A program made the position numbers and the translations under genes. The notes under the pieces are model-generated. The model did no database searches. It worked only from the letters and a program-made list of their open reading frames with translations, and had not been told where the DNA came from. 64,000 nucleotides of DNA, from contig NZ_JBFHIT010000018.1 of NCBI RefSeq assembly GCF_041596335.1, forward strand, positions 1 through 64,000, read 5' to 3'. Each line of letters starts with the position of its first letter. Position 1 is the first letter of the stretch. The stretch is from Mangrovibacterium sp041596335. GTDB taxonomy: Bacteria > Bacteroidota > Bacteroidia > Bacteroidales > Prolixibacteraceae. Below are positions 8,272 through 16,175 of this stretch, one piece after another.

Positions 8272-9138
8272 ATGAGGCAGCTTAAGATAACAAAACAGGT
8301 AACGAATAGAGAGACACTATCCCTGGACAAATATCTCCATGAAATCGGCAAAGTAGAGCTTCTGAGTGCCGACAAAGAAGTTGAGTTAGCGAAACGGATT
8401 AAAAAAGGAGATCGAAAAGCCCTTGAAGAGCTTATAAAAGCAAATTTAAGATTTGTCGTTTCGGTTTCCAAACAATATCAGAATCAAGGATTGAGTTTGC
8501 CCGATTTAATTAACGAGGGAAACTTGGGATTGATTAAAGCAGCCCAGCGATTTGATGAAACAAGAGGATTTAAATTTATCTCCTATGCTGTTTGGTGGAT
8601 TCGCCAATCAATTTTACAGGCACTGGCAGAACAGGCACGAATTGTTCGATTGCCGTTAAACAAAATCGGATCAATCAACAAAATCAATCGTACTTTCTCC
8701 AAACTTGAACAGGAATTTCAGCGTGAACCAACAGCTGAAGAGGTTGCGACTATTCTGGAAACGTCATCAACAATGGTTGAAGAGGCCATGAAAGTTTCGA
8801 ACCACCATGTTTCGATGGATGCTCCGCTACGCGATGAGGATGACAACAGCCTTTATGATGTGATGCTTAATGATGAGTCGCCCAGTCCAGATGATGGCTT
8901 GATTACAAACTCGCTTCGGAAAGAAATCGAACGGACACTTTCAACCTTGAGTGAACGCGAATCTGAGATTATTAAATACTATTTTGGACTGAATGGTTAC
9001 CGGCAACACACTCTTGAAGAGATTGGTGATGTTTTCAACCTTACCCGGGAACGCGTTCGTCAAATCAAGGAGAAATCGATTAAAAAATTGAAAAATAATT
9101 ATCGGAACCGTCTGTTAAAAGCGTATCTCGGGCAATAA
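8272..9138 (+). CDS. rpoD: Primary RNA polymerase sigma factor (RpoD/SigA type)
   Basis: A 288-residue sigma-70 factor with regions 1.2, 2, 3 and 4 but no long region 1.1, the compact form of the housekeeping sigma factor in Bacteroidota. It directs core RNA polymerase to the TAnnTTTG promoters seen across this window. Region 2 shows ANLRFVVSVSKQYQ and DLINEGNLGLIKAAQRFD with the strongly conserved YAVWWIRQ. Region 4 ends in the helix-turn-helix LEEIGDVFNLTRERVRQIKEK. The only close alternatives are group 2 factors, but the sequence and length fit the primary one. Confidence 0.95.
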   Translation: MRQLKITKQVTNRETLSLDKYLHEIGKVELLSADKEVELAKRIKKGDRKALEELIKANLRFVVSVSKQYQNQGLSLPDLINEGNLGLIKAAQRFDETRGFKFISYAVWWIRQSILQALAEQARIVRLPLNKIGSINKINRTFSKLEQEFQREPTAEEVATILETSSTMVEEAMKVSNHHVSMDAPLRDEDDNSLYDVMLNDESPSPDDGLITNSLRKEIERTLSTLSERESEIIKYYFGLNGYRQHTLEEIGDVFNLTRERVRQIKEKSIKKLKNNYRNRLLKAYLGQ

Positions 9139-9187
9139 AAACGGAGCAAATTTTCGGTGAACCTTTTCCCTTTTGGATCTAAAAAAT

Positions 9188-9195
9188 TACTTTTG
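9188..9195 (+). promoter_or_regulatory. Bacteroidota -7 promoter box (TACTTTTG)
   Basis: An exact TAnnTTTG match 17 bases before the rpe ATG, with a partial T-rich -33 region. It would give rpe its own short-leader transcript after the sigma factor gene. Confidence 0.5.
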
Positions 9196-9211
9196 GATCA
9201 AATTCTCATCT

Positions 9212-9865
9212 ATGTCAGAAATCATTATCGCGCCCTCAATCTTATCGGCTGATTTTAATCAGCTTGGAAAAGACATCGAAATGCTGAACGCCAGCGAAGC
9301 CGGGTACATCCATTGCGATGTTATGGATGGAGTATTTGTACCCAATATTTCATTTGGGTTGCCAATTATACAACACGTGAGCAAGGTTGCCACCAAACCG
9401 CTGGATGTTCATCTGATGATTGTCAATCCTGACCAGTACATCGATGGATTTAAAGATGCTGGAGCCGATATTCTGACCGTTCACTATGAAGCCTGCACCC
9501 ACCTTCACCGTACAGTTCTAAAAATAAAAAGTACTGGAATGAAAGCCAGTGTTTGCCTCAATCCGCATACGCCCGTTCACCTGTTGGACGATATCATTAT
9601 GGACCTTGATATGGTTTTATTGATGTCGGTTAACCCCGGATTTGGTGGTCAAAAATTCATCGAAAACACCTACGACAAGGTTCGTAAACTAAAGGAATTG
9701 ATTGAGAAGAAAAATCCTTCGTGCCTGATTGAAGTAGACGGTGGTGTAAACTTTGAAACCGGCAAGAAACTGGTTGAAGCCGGAACAGATGTTTTGGTGG
9801 CAGGTAGTTTTGTATTTGGGTCCGCTTCTCCAATTGATACCATTAGCAAATTGAAACGGATTTAA
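9212..9865 (+). CDS. rpe: Ribulose-phosphate 3-epimerase
   Basis: A 217-residue TIM-barrel enzyme that interconverts ribulose 5-phosphate and xylulose 5-phosphate in the pentose phosphate pathway. Conserved segments are APSILSADF at the N-terminus, HCDVMDGVFVPNISFG with the metal-binding His and Asp, LDVHLMI, LLMSVNPGFGGQKFI and EVDGGVN. The ATG just before SEIIIAPS was chosen; a start 13 codons upstream would overlap the promoter box. It follows the sigma factor gene on the same strand with a 73-base gap and probably its own promoter. Confidence 0.96.
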   Translation: MSEIIIAPSILSADFNQLGKDIEMLNASEAGYIHCDVMDGVFVPNISFGLPIIQHVSKVATKPLDVHLMIVNPDQYIDGFKDAGADILTVHYEACTHLHRTVLKIKSTGMKASVCLNPHTPVHLLDDIIMDLDMVLLMSVNPGFGGQKFIENTYDKVRKLKELIEKKNPSCLIEVDGGVNFETGKKLVEAGTDVLVAGSFVFGSASPIDTISKLKRI

Positions 9866-9877
9866 CTGTCCTTTTAT

Positions 9878-10072
9878 TCAGGGTTGTTTGCCCGTTTTTA
9901 CTGTCGGTAACTCACGCAAAGCACAATCAGAATCACAACCAGCACAATGAGAAGATGTCGCAGATGTTTTGCACTCCTTCCCTCTTAGTTTTGCGACTGT
10001 TTTATACAATCGAAACAAAGCAAGAAAAACAGCTCCGGTCAATATGATATAGGTCAATACTTCTTGTAACAT
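9878..10072 (-). CDS. FeoB-associated Cys-rich membrane protein
   Basis: A 64-residue protein with one N-terminal transmembrane helix (LTYIILTGAVFLALF) followed by a Cys-rich tail with CAGCDSDC. This matches the small FeoB-associated Cys-rich membrane family found beside feoB in many bacteria. It lies 38 bases after the feoAB stop on the same strand, so it is almost certainly in the iron operon. Its role in ferrous iron uptake is not established; the cysteines could bind iron or sense redox state. Confidence 0.8.
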   Translation of the reverse strand: MLQEVLTYIILTGAVFLALFRLYKTVAKLRGKECKTSATSSHCAGCDSDCALRELPTVKTGKQP

Positions 10073-10110
10073 TACTTTATAATAAGGTAATTGAAGTGAA
10101 AAGGTTCAGT

Positions 10111-12567
10111 TCAGGAAAGCAGCCAAGAGCTTACTATCAAGGTTAGATAGGCCATTCCCCACGCCAGCGCGGTGGTATAAACCATGGTAAAGACCGCCCA
10201 GAAGGTCTTCCCCGATTCATTTTTGATGGTAGCAATAACACCAATGCACGGAAAATAAATCAAAATGAACACCAGAAAAGCCAAAGCGACCGGCATTGAG
10301 ATTACCGACTGACCAATTTTTTCACCCGATGCGTATTTTTCCATTCTCAGCTTTTCTCCAAGCGAAAGGGAACTGTCGTCGTCGACCTGATACAATACGC
10401 CCAATGTACTAACTACAATCTCCTTAGCTGGTAGTCCGGCCACCAGGCCGATACTCATTTTCCAGTCGAACCCCAACGGACGCATAACCGGCTCAATAAA
10501 CTGCCCAATTTGCCCTAAATACGAGTTCTGCAAACGAACCGACTCCTGCTCAACCAGCAACCGGTTAATTTCCTCCTGTTGGTTGGTCACATCGCTGGTT
10601 TGCATCTGTGTAATTTTGCTCCCGATGGCTTCCGATTCCTCATTTTGCCGGGGGAAATAGCCCAACGCCCAAACAATCACAACCCCAACCAGAATAACTC
10701 CGGCAATCTTTCGCAAATATTGGTAACTCTTATCCCACATGTGTACCACGATGTTGCGAAAAGTTGGAATTCGATATGGTGGAAGTTCCAGAACAAAGGG
10801 AGTTTCCTTGTTGCGGAAAATGGTTTTATTGAATAGTTGCGCCACTAAGAAAGCCATCAAAATGCCTGCAAAATAAATTCCACCTAAAACAAGAGCCGGT
10901 GAATTGGGGAAGAAAGCCGAAATGAACAGCACATAAACCGGAAGACGTGCACTACAGGACATGAATGGAATGATCAGCATTGTAAGTAGTCGATCGCCCG
11001 GGTTACGCAATGTCCGGGTAGCCATTATGGCTGGAACATTACACCCAAACCCCATGACCATTGGAATGAAAGACCGCCCGTGAAGCCCGAAAAAGTGCAT
11101 TACTTTATCCATAATAAAGGCCGCCCGAGCCATATAGCCGGAATCCTCCATTAATGAGATAAAGAAAAACAGAATGAGGATATTAGGTAGAAAAACCAGC
11201 ACACTCCCGGTTCCGTCGATAATTCCGTTTGTGAGCAAATCACGCAACATACCAGGTTCCATAATATTGCTAACCGTGGTTCCTAAAAGAGAAACCAACT
11301 GCTCAATCCAGCTCATCGGATACGACCCCAAGCTAAAAGTGGCAAAAAAAGTTCCAAAAATTAATAGGATAAAAATCGGCATTCCCAGCACCGGATGAGT
11401 CAAAAATTTATCAATCCGTTCCGATTGGGATTCTTTCGTACTGATTCTTTGTTTATAGGTTTCCTTCAACGCCCCGGCAATAAAGCCGTATTTTGCATCC
11501 GTTATAATTGTCTCACTATCTTCATCATACAGGACTTCAATTCGAGAACACTCTTCTTTGGTTATACGTTTTATGTCCTCAAAGTTTTGGTATCTCGAGA
11601 GATTGAAAAGCGTTTCGTTATCCTTCTCCAGCAATTTGAGTGCTAAAAAACGAGATGAAATTTTATCGGTAATCGGCTTATCCTGCTTGATTGTTTCGCG
11701 AATCCGCCTGATCGATTTTTCAATCTCAATCCCATAATTGATATGAATATGGCGAACAATCGGATCACGATCCTCATACACATCAATCGCTTTTTGAAGT
11801 AGATCATCAACCCCTTTTCCTTTCGAACTAACGGTAGGAATAAACGGAATGCCGGTTAATTTCCCTAGCTTTTTATAGTCAAAAACATTGCGATTCCGAA
11901 TCAATTCATCATACATATTCAAGGCACAAACAACCTTAATATCCATATCGATCAACTGGGTGGTTAAGAACAAGTTCCGCTCCAGATTCGACGAATCGAT
12001 GACATTTAAAACAATATCCGGGGTTTCTTTCCAGATAAACTTGCGGACATAGATTTCTTCCGGTGAATATGCAGTCAACGAATAAGTACCGGGCAGGTCG
12101 ACCAGATTAAATATGTAACCAAACTTTTTGAATGAAGCTTTCTTGGCGTCAACAGTCACTCCGCTGTAGTTCCCGACGTGCTCTTTCGATCCTGAAAGAA
12201 AATTGAACAGGGTGGTTTTACCGCAGTTTGGATTACCAACCAGCGCTACATTTATGACTTTTCCCTTTTCATTGATGTTCCGCTTTAGTTGCTCGCGATC
12301 AATGACCCCTTCATATTCCTGATGGTCTAACACATGAGCTTCATCTGTCGGAACCACTTCGATCAAATTAGCCTCCGAGCGACGCAGCGTAATGTTGTAA
12401 TCGAGGATCTTAAACTCGATCGGACCTTTAAAAGGTGTATTTTTGATCACCTTCACTTCTTTCCCTTTAACAAATCCCATTTCTGTGATTCGCTTTCGGA
12501 ACGACCCGTGCCCAAGGACTTTTGTAATTACAACCGATTCGCTATTTTTTACTTCAGAAAGTCTCAC
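10111..12567 (-). CDS. feoB: Ferrous iron transporter, FeoA-FeoB fusion
   Basis: An 818-residue fusion. Residues 1-73 are a FeoA SH3-like domain. Then comes the FeoB G-domain with the P-loop GNPNCGKT (111-118), the G3 motif DLPG and G4 motif NMYD, a GDP-dissociation-inhibitor-like helical region, and the membrane part with two Gate regions. It imports Fe(II) across the inner membrane, powered by the nucleotide-binding domain. FeoA-FeoB fusion is common in Bacteroidota. The Gate residue context GFGCNVPAIMATR, with its Cys, is present. Operon with the small Cys-rich protein. No Fur box was confidently recognised. Confidence 0.95.
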   Translation of the reverse strand: MRLSEVKNSESVVITKVLGHGSFRKRITEMGFVKGKEVKVIKNTPFKGPIEFKILDYNITLRRSEANLIEVVPTDEAHVLDHQEYEGVIDREQLKRNINEKGKVINVALVGNPNCGKTTLFNFLSGSKEHVGNYSGVTVDAKKASFKKFGYIFNLVDLPGTYSLTAYSPEEIYVRKFIWKETPDIVLNVIDSSNLERNLFLTTQLIDMDIKVVCALNMYDELIRNRNVFDYKKLGKLTGIPFIPTVSSKGKGVDDLLQKAIDVYEDRDPIVRHIHINYGIEIEKSIRRIRETIKQDKPITDKISSRFLALKLLEKDNETLFNLSRYQNFEDIKRITKEECSRIEVLYDEDSETIITDAKYGFIAGALKETYKQRISTKESQSERIDKFLTHPVLGMPIFILLIFGTFFATFSLGSYPMSWIEQLVSLLGTTVSNIMEPGMLRDLLTNGIIDGTGSVLVFLPNILILFFFISLMEDSGYMARAAFIMDKVMHFFGLHGRSFIPMVMGFGCNVPAIMATRTLRNPGDRLLTMLIIPFMSCSARLPVYVLFISAFFPNSPALVLGGIYFAGILMAFLVAQLFNKTIFRNKETPFVLELPPYRIPTFRNIVVHMWDKSYQYLRKIAGVILVGVVIVWALGYFPRQNEESEAIGSKITQMQTSDVTNQQEEINRLLVEQESVRLQNSYLGQIGQFIEPVMRPLGFDWKMSIGLVAGLPAKEIVVSTLGVLYQVDDDSSLSLGEKLRMEKYASGEKIGQSVISMPVALAFLVFILIYFPCIGVIATIKNESGKTFWAVFTMVYTTALAWGMAYLTLIVSSWLLS

Positions 12568-12613
12568 CCGTGTTTATCCTTACGCTAATTTGAATTAAAT
12601 AAAAATAGTCTCG

Positions 12614-12621
12614 CAAAGATA
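12614..12621 (-). promoter_or_regulatory. -7 promoter box of feoAB (TATCTTTG on minus)
   Basis: On the minus strand this is an exact TAnnTTTG, 47 bases before the feoAB ATG, with a T-rich stretch where the -33 box should be. It is the likely start signal for the iron operon. Confidence 0.6.
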
Positions 12622-12683
12622 ATTGAGTTTTTAAAATAACTTTAAAAAAACACGAAAAGCCCATCAAGCTCTAACCATTCGTT

Positions 12684-12691
12684 TATATTTG
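12684..12691 (+). promoter_or_regulatory. Bacteroidota -7 promoter box (TATATTTG)
   Basis: An exact match 19 bases before the ATG at 12710. It rules out the upstream in-frame TTG, which falls within the box, as the start of the following gene. Confidence 0.6.
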
Positions 12692-12709
12692 CAGACATAT
12701 ACACGCCCT

Positions 12710-13468
12710 ATGGAAGATAATAATAATCTTAAAAAGATTCAGGACGCCATCGAATCGCTCCCCGACAACTTCAGCATACTGGAGGAGCAGATTGATGTAG
12801 AGCTTCAAATGGAGTATTTTGAATTTACGAAAGACAAAACTAACAACCAGCCAATAGAGGACTTTGCAGAAGTGGAAAAAATGCTTTACGAAGCCGAAGC
12901 CACCGACGAAGCGAAAAAAAAGCTATTGGTTCGTTTGGCCGGGCACGATAAAGTTGAGGCTTTCCGGATAATTGAGCGCTTTAAGGCTCAAGCAGAAGGA
13001 GTGCTTCGAAATTGGTCGATACTTGCCATTCAGGAAAGTAGGATGATCCTGCAAAGTTCACTACTGGACGAGCAACAGGTGTTTATTTCCACCGGTTTGG
13101 GGGGACGTGACCAAAAAATTCGCTACTTCATCACGCTGTTGCACCAGAATACAGAAGAGGAGTTTAGTGAAACGGAAAAAAAACTAATCGAAGATGAGTT
13201 TCAGTTTTTCCTCAAGAAAAGCGAAGGCGAACTGGAGGAGATGAACTTTGTCAACGGATTTGCCATGGGACTTTTTCTTTTTCCACTCAAGAATAACCTA
13301 CAAGATATTTTCAGGTCATTCATTGAAGAATGCAACCAATACGGCAATTTCCTTCGCGAAGATGTGATCATCACCAATGTAAAGAAACTCAACATCGAAG
13401 AAATAAAGGGCTTTTTAAGCCAGGAACAAAAAGAAGAAACAGACGAAAATGACACAGAACAAGATTAA
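12710..13468 (+). CDS. Uncharacterised acidic protein
   Basis: A 252-residue, Glu-rich, probably all-helical cytoplasmic protein with no signal peptide or membrane segment. I do not recognise a known domain. The middle (about 70-160) alternates amphipathic helices in a HEAT-like way, and the C-terminus ends in an acidic tail rich in Glu, Asp and Gln. It starts at an ATG 19 bases after a strong promoter box. Its last 20 bases overlap the next gene, a thiamine-binding protein, so the two are translationally coupled and may act together. Function unknown. Confidence 0.8.
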   Translation: MEDNNNLKKIQDAIESLPDNFSILEEQIDVELQMEYFEFTKDKTNNQPIEDFAEVEKMLYEAEATDEAKKKLLVRLAGHDKVEAFRIIERFKAQAEGVLRNWSILAIQESRMILQSSLLDEQQVFISTGLGGRDQKIRYFITLLHQNTEEEFSETEKKLIEDEFQFFLKKSEGELEEMNFVNGFAMGLFLFPLKNNLQDIFRSFIEECNQYGNFLREDVIITNVKKLNIEEIKGFLSQEQKEETDENDTEQD

Positions 13469-13745
13469 TCTGGCCTTACAGGTATTACCGCAGGCCGAAG
13501 GAAAGAATAGTTACGATTTAGTCGATACCGCGATTGCAGAAATCGAAAAATCAGGGTTGAAATACAAAGTATGCCCGTTCGAGACTGTAATTGAAGGAAA
13601 CTATGATGAAGTTATGGCATTGGTTAAGCGAGTACACGAAGTTTTAGAAAAAAACGGCACACAAAAACTGATGACTTACATCAAAATACAGACTGTGTTT
13701 CAGGAAGATGTGACAATCAACGACAAAATGCACAAATACGAATAA
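13449..13745 (+). CDS. MTH1187/YkoF-type thiamine-binding protein
   Basis: A 98-residue ferredoxin-like protein of the UPF0045/MTH1187 family, small cytoplasmic proteins reported to bind thiamine or its precursors. Family features are the N-terminal strand NLALQVLPQ, the Y-D-L-V-D helix start, and the central YKVCPFETVIEGNYDEV segment. It overlaps the upstream unknown gene by 20 bases. No TPP riboswitch was recognised upstream, so thiamine control is not evident. Binding ligand here is inferred from the family. Confidence 0.85.
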   Translation: MTQNKINLALQVLPQAEGKNSYDLVDTAIAEIEKSGLKYKVCPFETVIEGNYDEVMALVKRVHEVLEKNGTQKLMTYIKIQTVFQEDVTINDKMHKYE

Positions 13746-13764
13746 AAAAAATATCCTGATTTTA

Positions 13765-13797
13765 TTTGCTTCTTAAACATTTAAAATACTATATTTG
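13765..13797 (+). promoter_or_regulatory. Promoter of first tRNA-Arg (TTTG-N21-TATATTTG)
   Basis: A textbook Bacteroidota promoter: TTTG at 13765-13768 and TATATTTG at 13790-13797 with a 21-base spacer. The tRNA begins 25 bases after the start of the -7 box. Confidence 0.85.
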
Positions 13798-13814
13798 CAC
13801 CGCATTTAACAAAT

Positions 13815-13887
13815 GGCTTCGTAGCTTAATGGATAGAGCATCTGACTACGGATCAGAAGGTTGCAGGTTCGAGTCTTGCCGAGGTCA
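13815..13887 (+). tRNA. tRNA-Arg (anticodon ACG), copy 1
   Basis: A 73-base cloverleaf. The acceptor GGCTTCG pairs with CGAGGTC including G-U pairs. The anticodon stem TCTGA/TCAGA holds loop CTACGGA, giving ACG. The T-arm contains GGTTCGAGTC. CCA is not encoded, unlike tRNA-Lys in this window. The gene has its own promoter and terminator. Confidence 0.95.
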
Positions 13888-13888
13888 C

Positions 13889-13922
13889 AAAAAAAGGTTG
13901 TCAATTTTGACAACCTTTTTTT
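13889..13922 (+). terminator. Terminator of first tRNA-Arg
   Basis: GGTTGTCA/TGACAACC with a 4-base loop, flanked by an A-run and an exact T-run, forms a strong intrinsic terminator right after the tRNA. Confidence 0.9.
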
Positions 13923-13989
13923 GTCGGATAAAGCCGGGAAAACAGCCGTCAAAAAAATCCAAAAACCACGAAAAACTTTTCAGAAATAA

Positions 13990-14022
13990 TTTGCGTAAAT
14001 AAATCTAGAATTACTATATTTG
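13990..14022 (+). promoter_or_regulatory. Promoter of second tRNA-Arg (TTTG-N21-TATATTTG)
   Basis: TTTG at 13990-13993 and TATATTTG at 14015-14022, again with a 21-base spacer and the tRNA 25 bases after the start of the -7 box. The layout repeats that of copy 1 at an exact 225-base offset. Confidence 0.85.
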
Positions 14023-14039
14023 CAGCTCGATTAACGAAT

Positions 14040-14112
14040 GGCTCCGTAGCTTAATGGATAGAGCATCTGACTACGGATCAGAAGGTTGCAGGTTCGAGTC
14101 TTGCCGGGGTCA
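14040..14112 (+). tRNA. tRNA-Arg (anticodon ACG), copy 2
   Basis: It is identical to copy 1 except in the acceptor stem (GGCTCCG with CGGGGTC), where the changes keep the pairing. Anticodon loop CTACGGA gives ACG. No encoded CCA. It lies exactly 225 bases downstream of copy 1 with independent promoter and terminator. Confidence 0.95.
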
Positions 14113-14113
14113 C

Positions 14114-14144
14114 AAAGGGGTATCAGTCAACTGATACCCCTTTT
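14114..14144 (+). terminator. Terminator of second tRNA-Arg
   Basis: AAAGGGGTATCAG with CTGATACCCCTTTT, 4-base loop and terminal T-run. The stem sequence is unrelated to the first tRNA's terminator. Confidence 0.9.
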
Positions 14145-14610
14145 CGTTTCCATTGAGTTACATCCGACTCAGCCTATTTTTAATTACGTCCACTGAAAAG
14201 TGTACTTCCAGCACATGTTCTCTCTTAATTTAAACCGTGTTAACACATTTTCATCCAGATAAAATCGTATTTCAACAACACTTTTATCCAGAAAAACTAA
14301 TCGGCATTAACTAAATCAGGAGCAAACAAGCTCTCCCAAATGCATTAATTCTGGTATCAAATGGTTCTAATTTTGTACCGGTGGGGTCACATACAAAAAC
14401 AAAGCACTGAAAGACAAATTCTTTCGGTGCTTTGTTTTTATAATACGATCCAAATAGCAATCAACATCTCTTGCCACCGGGCTGACTTCAATAGGCTTGA
14501 ATTCCCCCCTGTACTTCATCGTTATCGTGTGGCTTCCAACTAAACTATTTGAGCTGTTTGCCGCCGGGGCATCCATTCAAAATAATAAAAATATTTGGCA
14601 TTACTGTAGC
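14145..14610. other. Non-coding region with a short promoter-terminator unit
   Basis: The stretch after the tRNAs holds no supported gene. It contains a 10-bp palindrome GTGTTAACAC (14237-14246) and a -7-like TAATTTTG (14368-14375) lying in an imperfect inverted repeat (14351-14381). A short GGGGTCAC stub resembling a tRNA-Arg 3' end follows, then the strong terminator listed next. The remainder up to the GH30 stop shows nothing clear. Confidence 0.5.
14395..14439 (+). terminator. Strong orphan terminator
   Basis: A 20-bp stem, AAAAACAAAGCACTGAAAGA with its complement containing one G-T pair, loop CAAAT, ending in a T-run. It lies 20 bases after an orphan -7 box, so any transcript would be only about 60 bases. 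It could also serve as a bidirectional terminator for the GH30 operon on the minus strand. Confidence 0.75.
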
Positions 14611-16077
14611 CTACAGAATCAAGGTCTGAATGGAATGGGCCGGGCTTTTGAGTTCCGCAGCTCGTCCTTCAATCCAGATGTGATACGATAATTCCTCATC
14701 TCCGGCATTCATTACAACGACAGCTAAGCTACCATCAGGATTTTCAAAAGCAGTGGCCTCCAGCACTTCGCGACTAGTTGAACAACTAATTCGCCGCGCT
14801 CCGGCTTGTATAAACTTGGAAAAATGGCCGATATAGTAATAGCTGTTAGTGAATATTAGCTCTCCTTTTTGCGTATCGGCATGCACCGGAGCAAAGCAGA
14901 AATTGCCTACGTGGTTAGGTCCTCCGTTTTCATCGAGTAGAATATTCCAGTCGGTCCAGGCAACGGTTCCGGCATTAAAATCGTGAATCATGGAATGTCC
15001 GTAGCGTTCTCCGAGCGCCCAATTGGTAATCCGATCCATGCCAAAACGTTCCACACAACCTTCGGTAAACACTAAATTGATATCCGGAAATGATTCCTGC
15101 ACCCGTTTTAGGTTGTCAAACTGCATTCCGCCGCCGGTCCATGGTTCATACCAATGGAAACCAACTCCCCACACATATTTGGCTGCTTCAGGGTCGTTCA
15201 ACATTGTTGATGCGCGCTGATAAATCAAATCGCGATTATGATCCCAAACAATGAGTTTCTTTTCCCCCATTCCGGCCTGCGCCAAAGTTGGACCGAGATT
15301 GTTTTTCACAAAGTCGCGTTCTTCGGTATCTGAATACACACACGACTCCCAAATCTGAACGGCCATTGGTTCATTTTGCACCGACAAGCCCCAAACGGGG
15401 ATTCCTTCAGCTTCATAAGCTTCAATGAATTTCACGTAGTGATTAGCCCATGATTGCTTGTACTGTTCCAATAGGTGTCCGCCATGCAACCGGTCATTAT
15501 TATCTTTCATCCACGCTGGTGGACTCCAGGGGCTAACGAACATTTTAAGGGAACCTCCGGCTGCTTGAATAGCTTGTTTTATGAAGGGTATTCGGTATGT
15601 CCGATCGTGATCGATACTAAACGTTGCCAGTGCGGAATCACCTTCAGCAATATAATCATAGCTTGCACTCGAGAAGTCGCAACTGGCAATGTGAGTCCGG
15701 CTAAAATTATATCCGATCCCTTTATCGGCATCGTAATAAGCGGTGAGAAACTCCTGTTGCTTTTCGGTAGGCAACTTGGCAAAAACCTCGGCTGCAGCAT
15801 CGGTAAAAGCTCCACCAATGCCAACAAAGGTTTGAAACTTGTGGGTTGGGTCGATGAAAACGCAGGGTTGAATTTCAGTTGGCTGTCCAAAATCGACGAG
15901 CTGATATTCCCCTTTTTGGACTAAACGATCATCCGAATTCTCAGCGGTTTGATAAACCACAACTTTCTCGGGGATCTTAACAACCTGAATAGTTTCAGTT
16001 TGCACTTCCTGTGGCTTTGGCTGGCAAGCCAGAAACACCAATGCGGTGCCCCACACTAACGGTTCAATGTATTTCAT
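14611..16077 (-). CDS. GH30 family glycoside hydrolase lipoprotein
   Basis: A 488-residue GH30 enzyme, the family of glucosylceramidases and beta-1,6-glucanases, with a (beta/alpha)8 barrel and a C-terminal beta domain. The lipobox FLAC (Cys18) predicts a lipid anchor, probably on the outer membrane. The acid/base Glu236 lies in GLSVQNEP and the nucleophile Glu339 in VFTEGC. SPWSPPAWMK and FHWYEPW are also conserved. It is the last gene of a sigma/anti-sigma/SusC/SusD operon and probably cuts the glycan those proteins import. By analogy with Bacteroides GH30_3 enzymes, beta-1,6-glucan is a candidate substrate, but subfamily cannot be proven here. Confidence 0.92.
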   Translation of the reverse strand: MKYIEPLVWGTALVFLACQPKPQEVQTETIQVVKIPEKVVVYQTAENSDDRLVQKGEYQLVDFGQPTEIQPCVFIDPTHKFQTFVGIGGAFTDAAAEVFAKLPTEKQQEFLTAYYDADKGIGYNFSRTHIASCDFSSASYDYIAEGDSALATFSIDHDRTYRIPFIKQAIQAAGGSLKMFVSPWSPPAWMKDNNDRLHGGHLLEQYKQSWANHYVKFIEAYEAEGIPVWGLSVQNEPMAVQIWESCVYSDTEERDFVKNNLGPTLAQAGMGEKKLIVWDHNRDLIYQRASTMLNDPEAAKYVWGVGFHWYEPWTGGGMQFDNLKRVQESFPDINLVFTEGCVERFGMDRITNWALGERYGHSMIHDFNAGTVAWTDWNILLDENGGPNHVGNFCFAPVHADTQKGELIFTNSYYYIGHFSKFIQAGARRISCSTSREVLEATAFENPDGSLAVVVMNAGDEELSYHIWIEGRAAELKSPAHSIQTLIL

Positions 16078-16100
16078 AGGTTTTCTTATTTGAATCTCAA

Positions 16101-16139
16101 TAAAAAAGATACAGCCCTGCGAGAACGCGAGGGCTGTAT
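16101..16139 (-). terminator. Terminator-like hairpin between susD and GH30
   Basis: On the minus strand, ATACAGCCCT pairs with AGGGCTGTAT, extended by three inner pairs around a 4-base loop, and is followed by a T-rich run. It lies inside the operon after the susD stop, so it probably causes partial termination and lowers expression of the enzyme gene relative to susCD. Confidence 0.7.
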
Positions 16140-16175
16140 GTATTATTTCAACTTATAAATCTGATTAAGAACGAT

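Noticed and set aside
13766..14002. 78-residue open frame across the first tRNA-Arg
   Set aside because: It reads through the tRNA and its terminator, so it is an artefact of the RNA gene.
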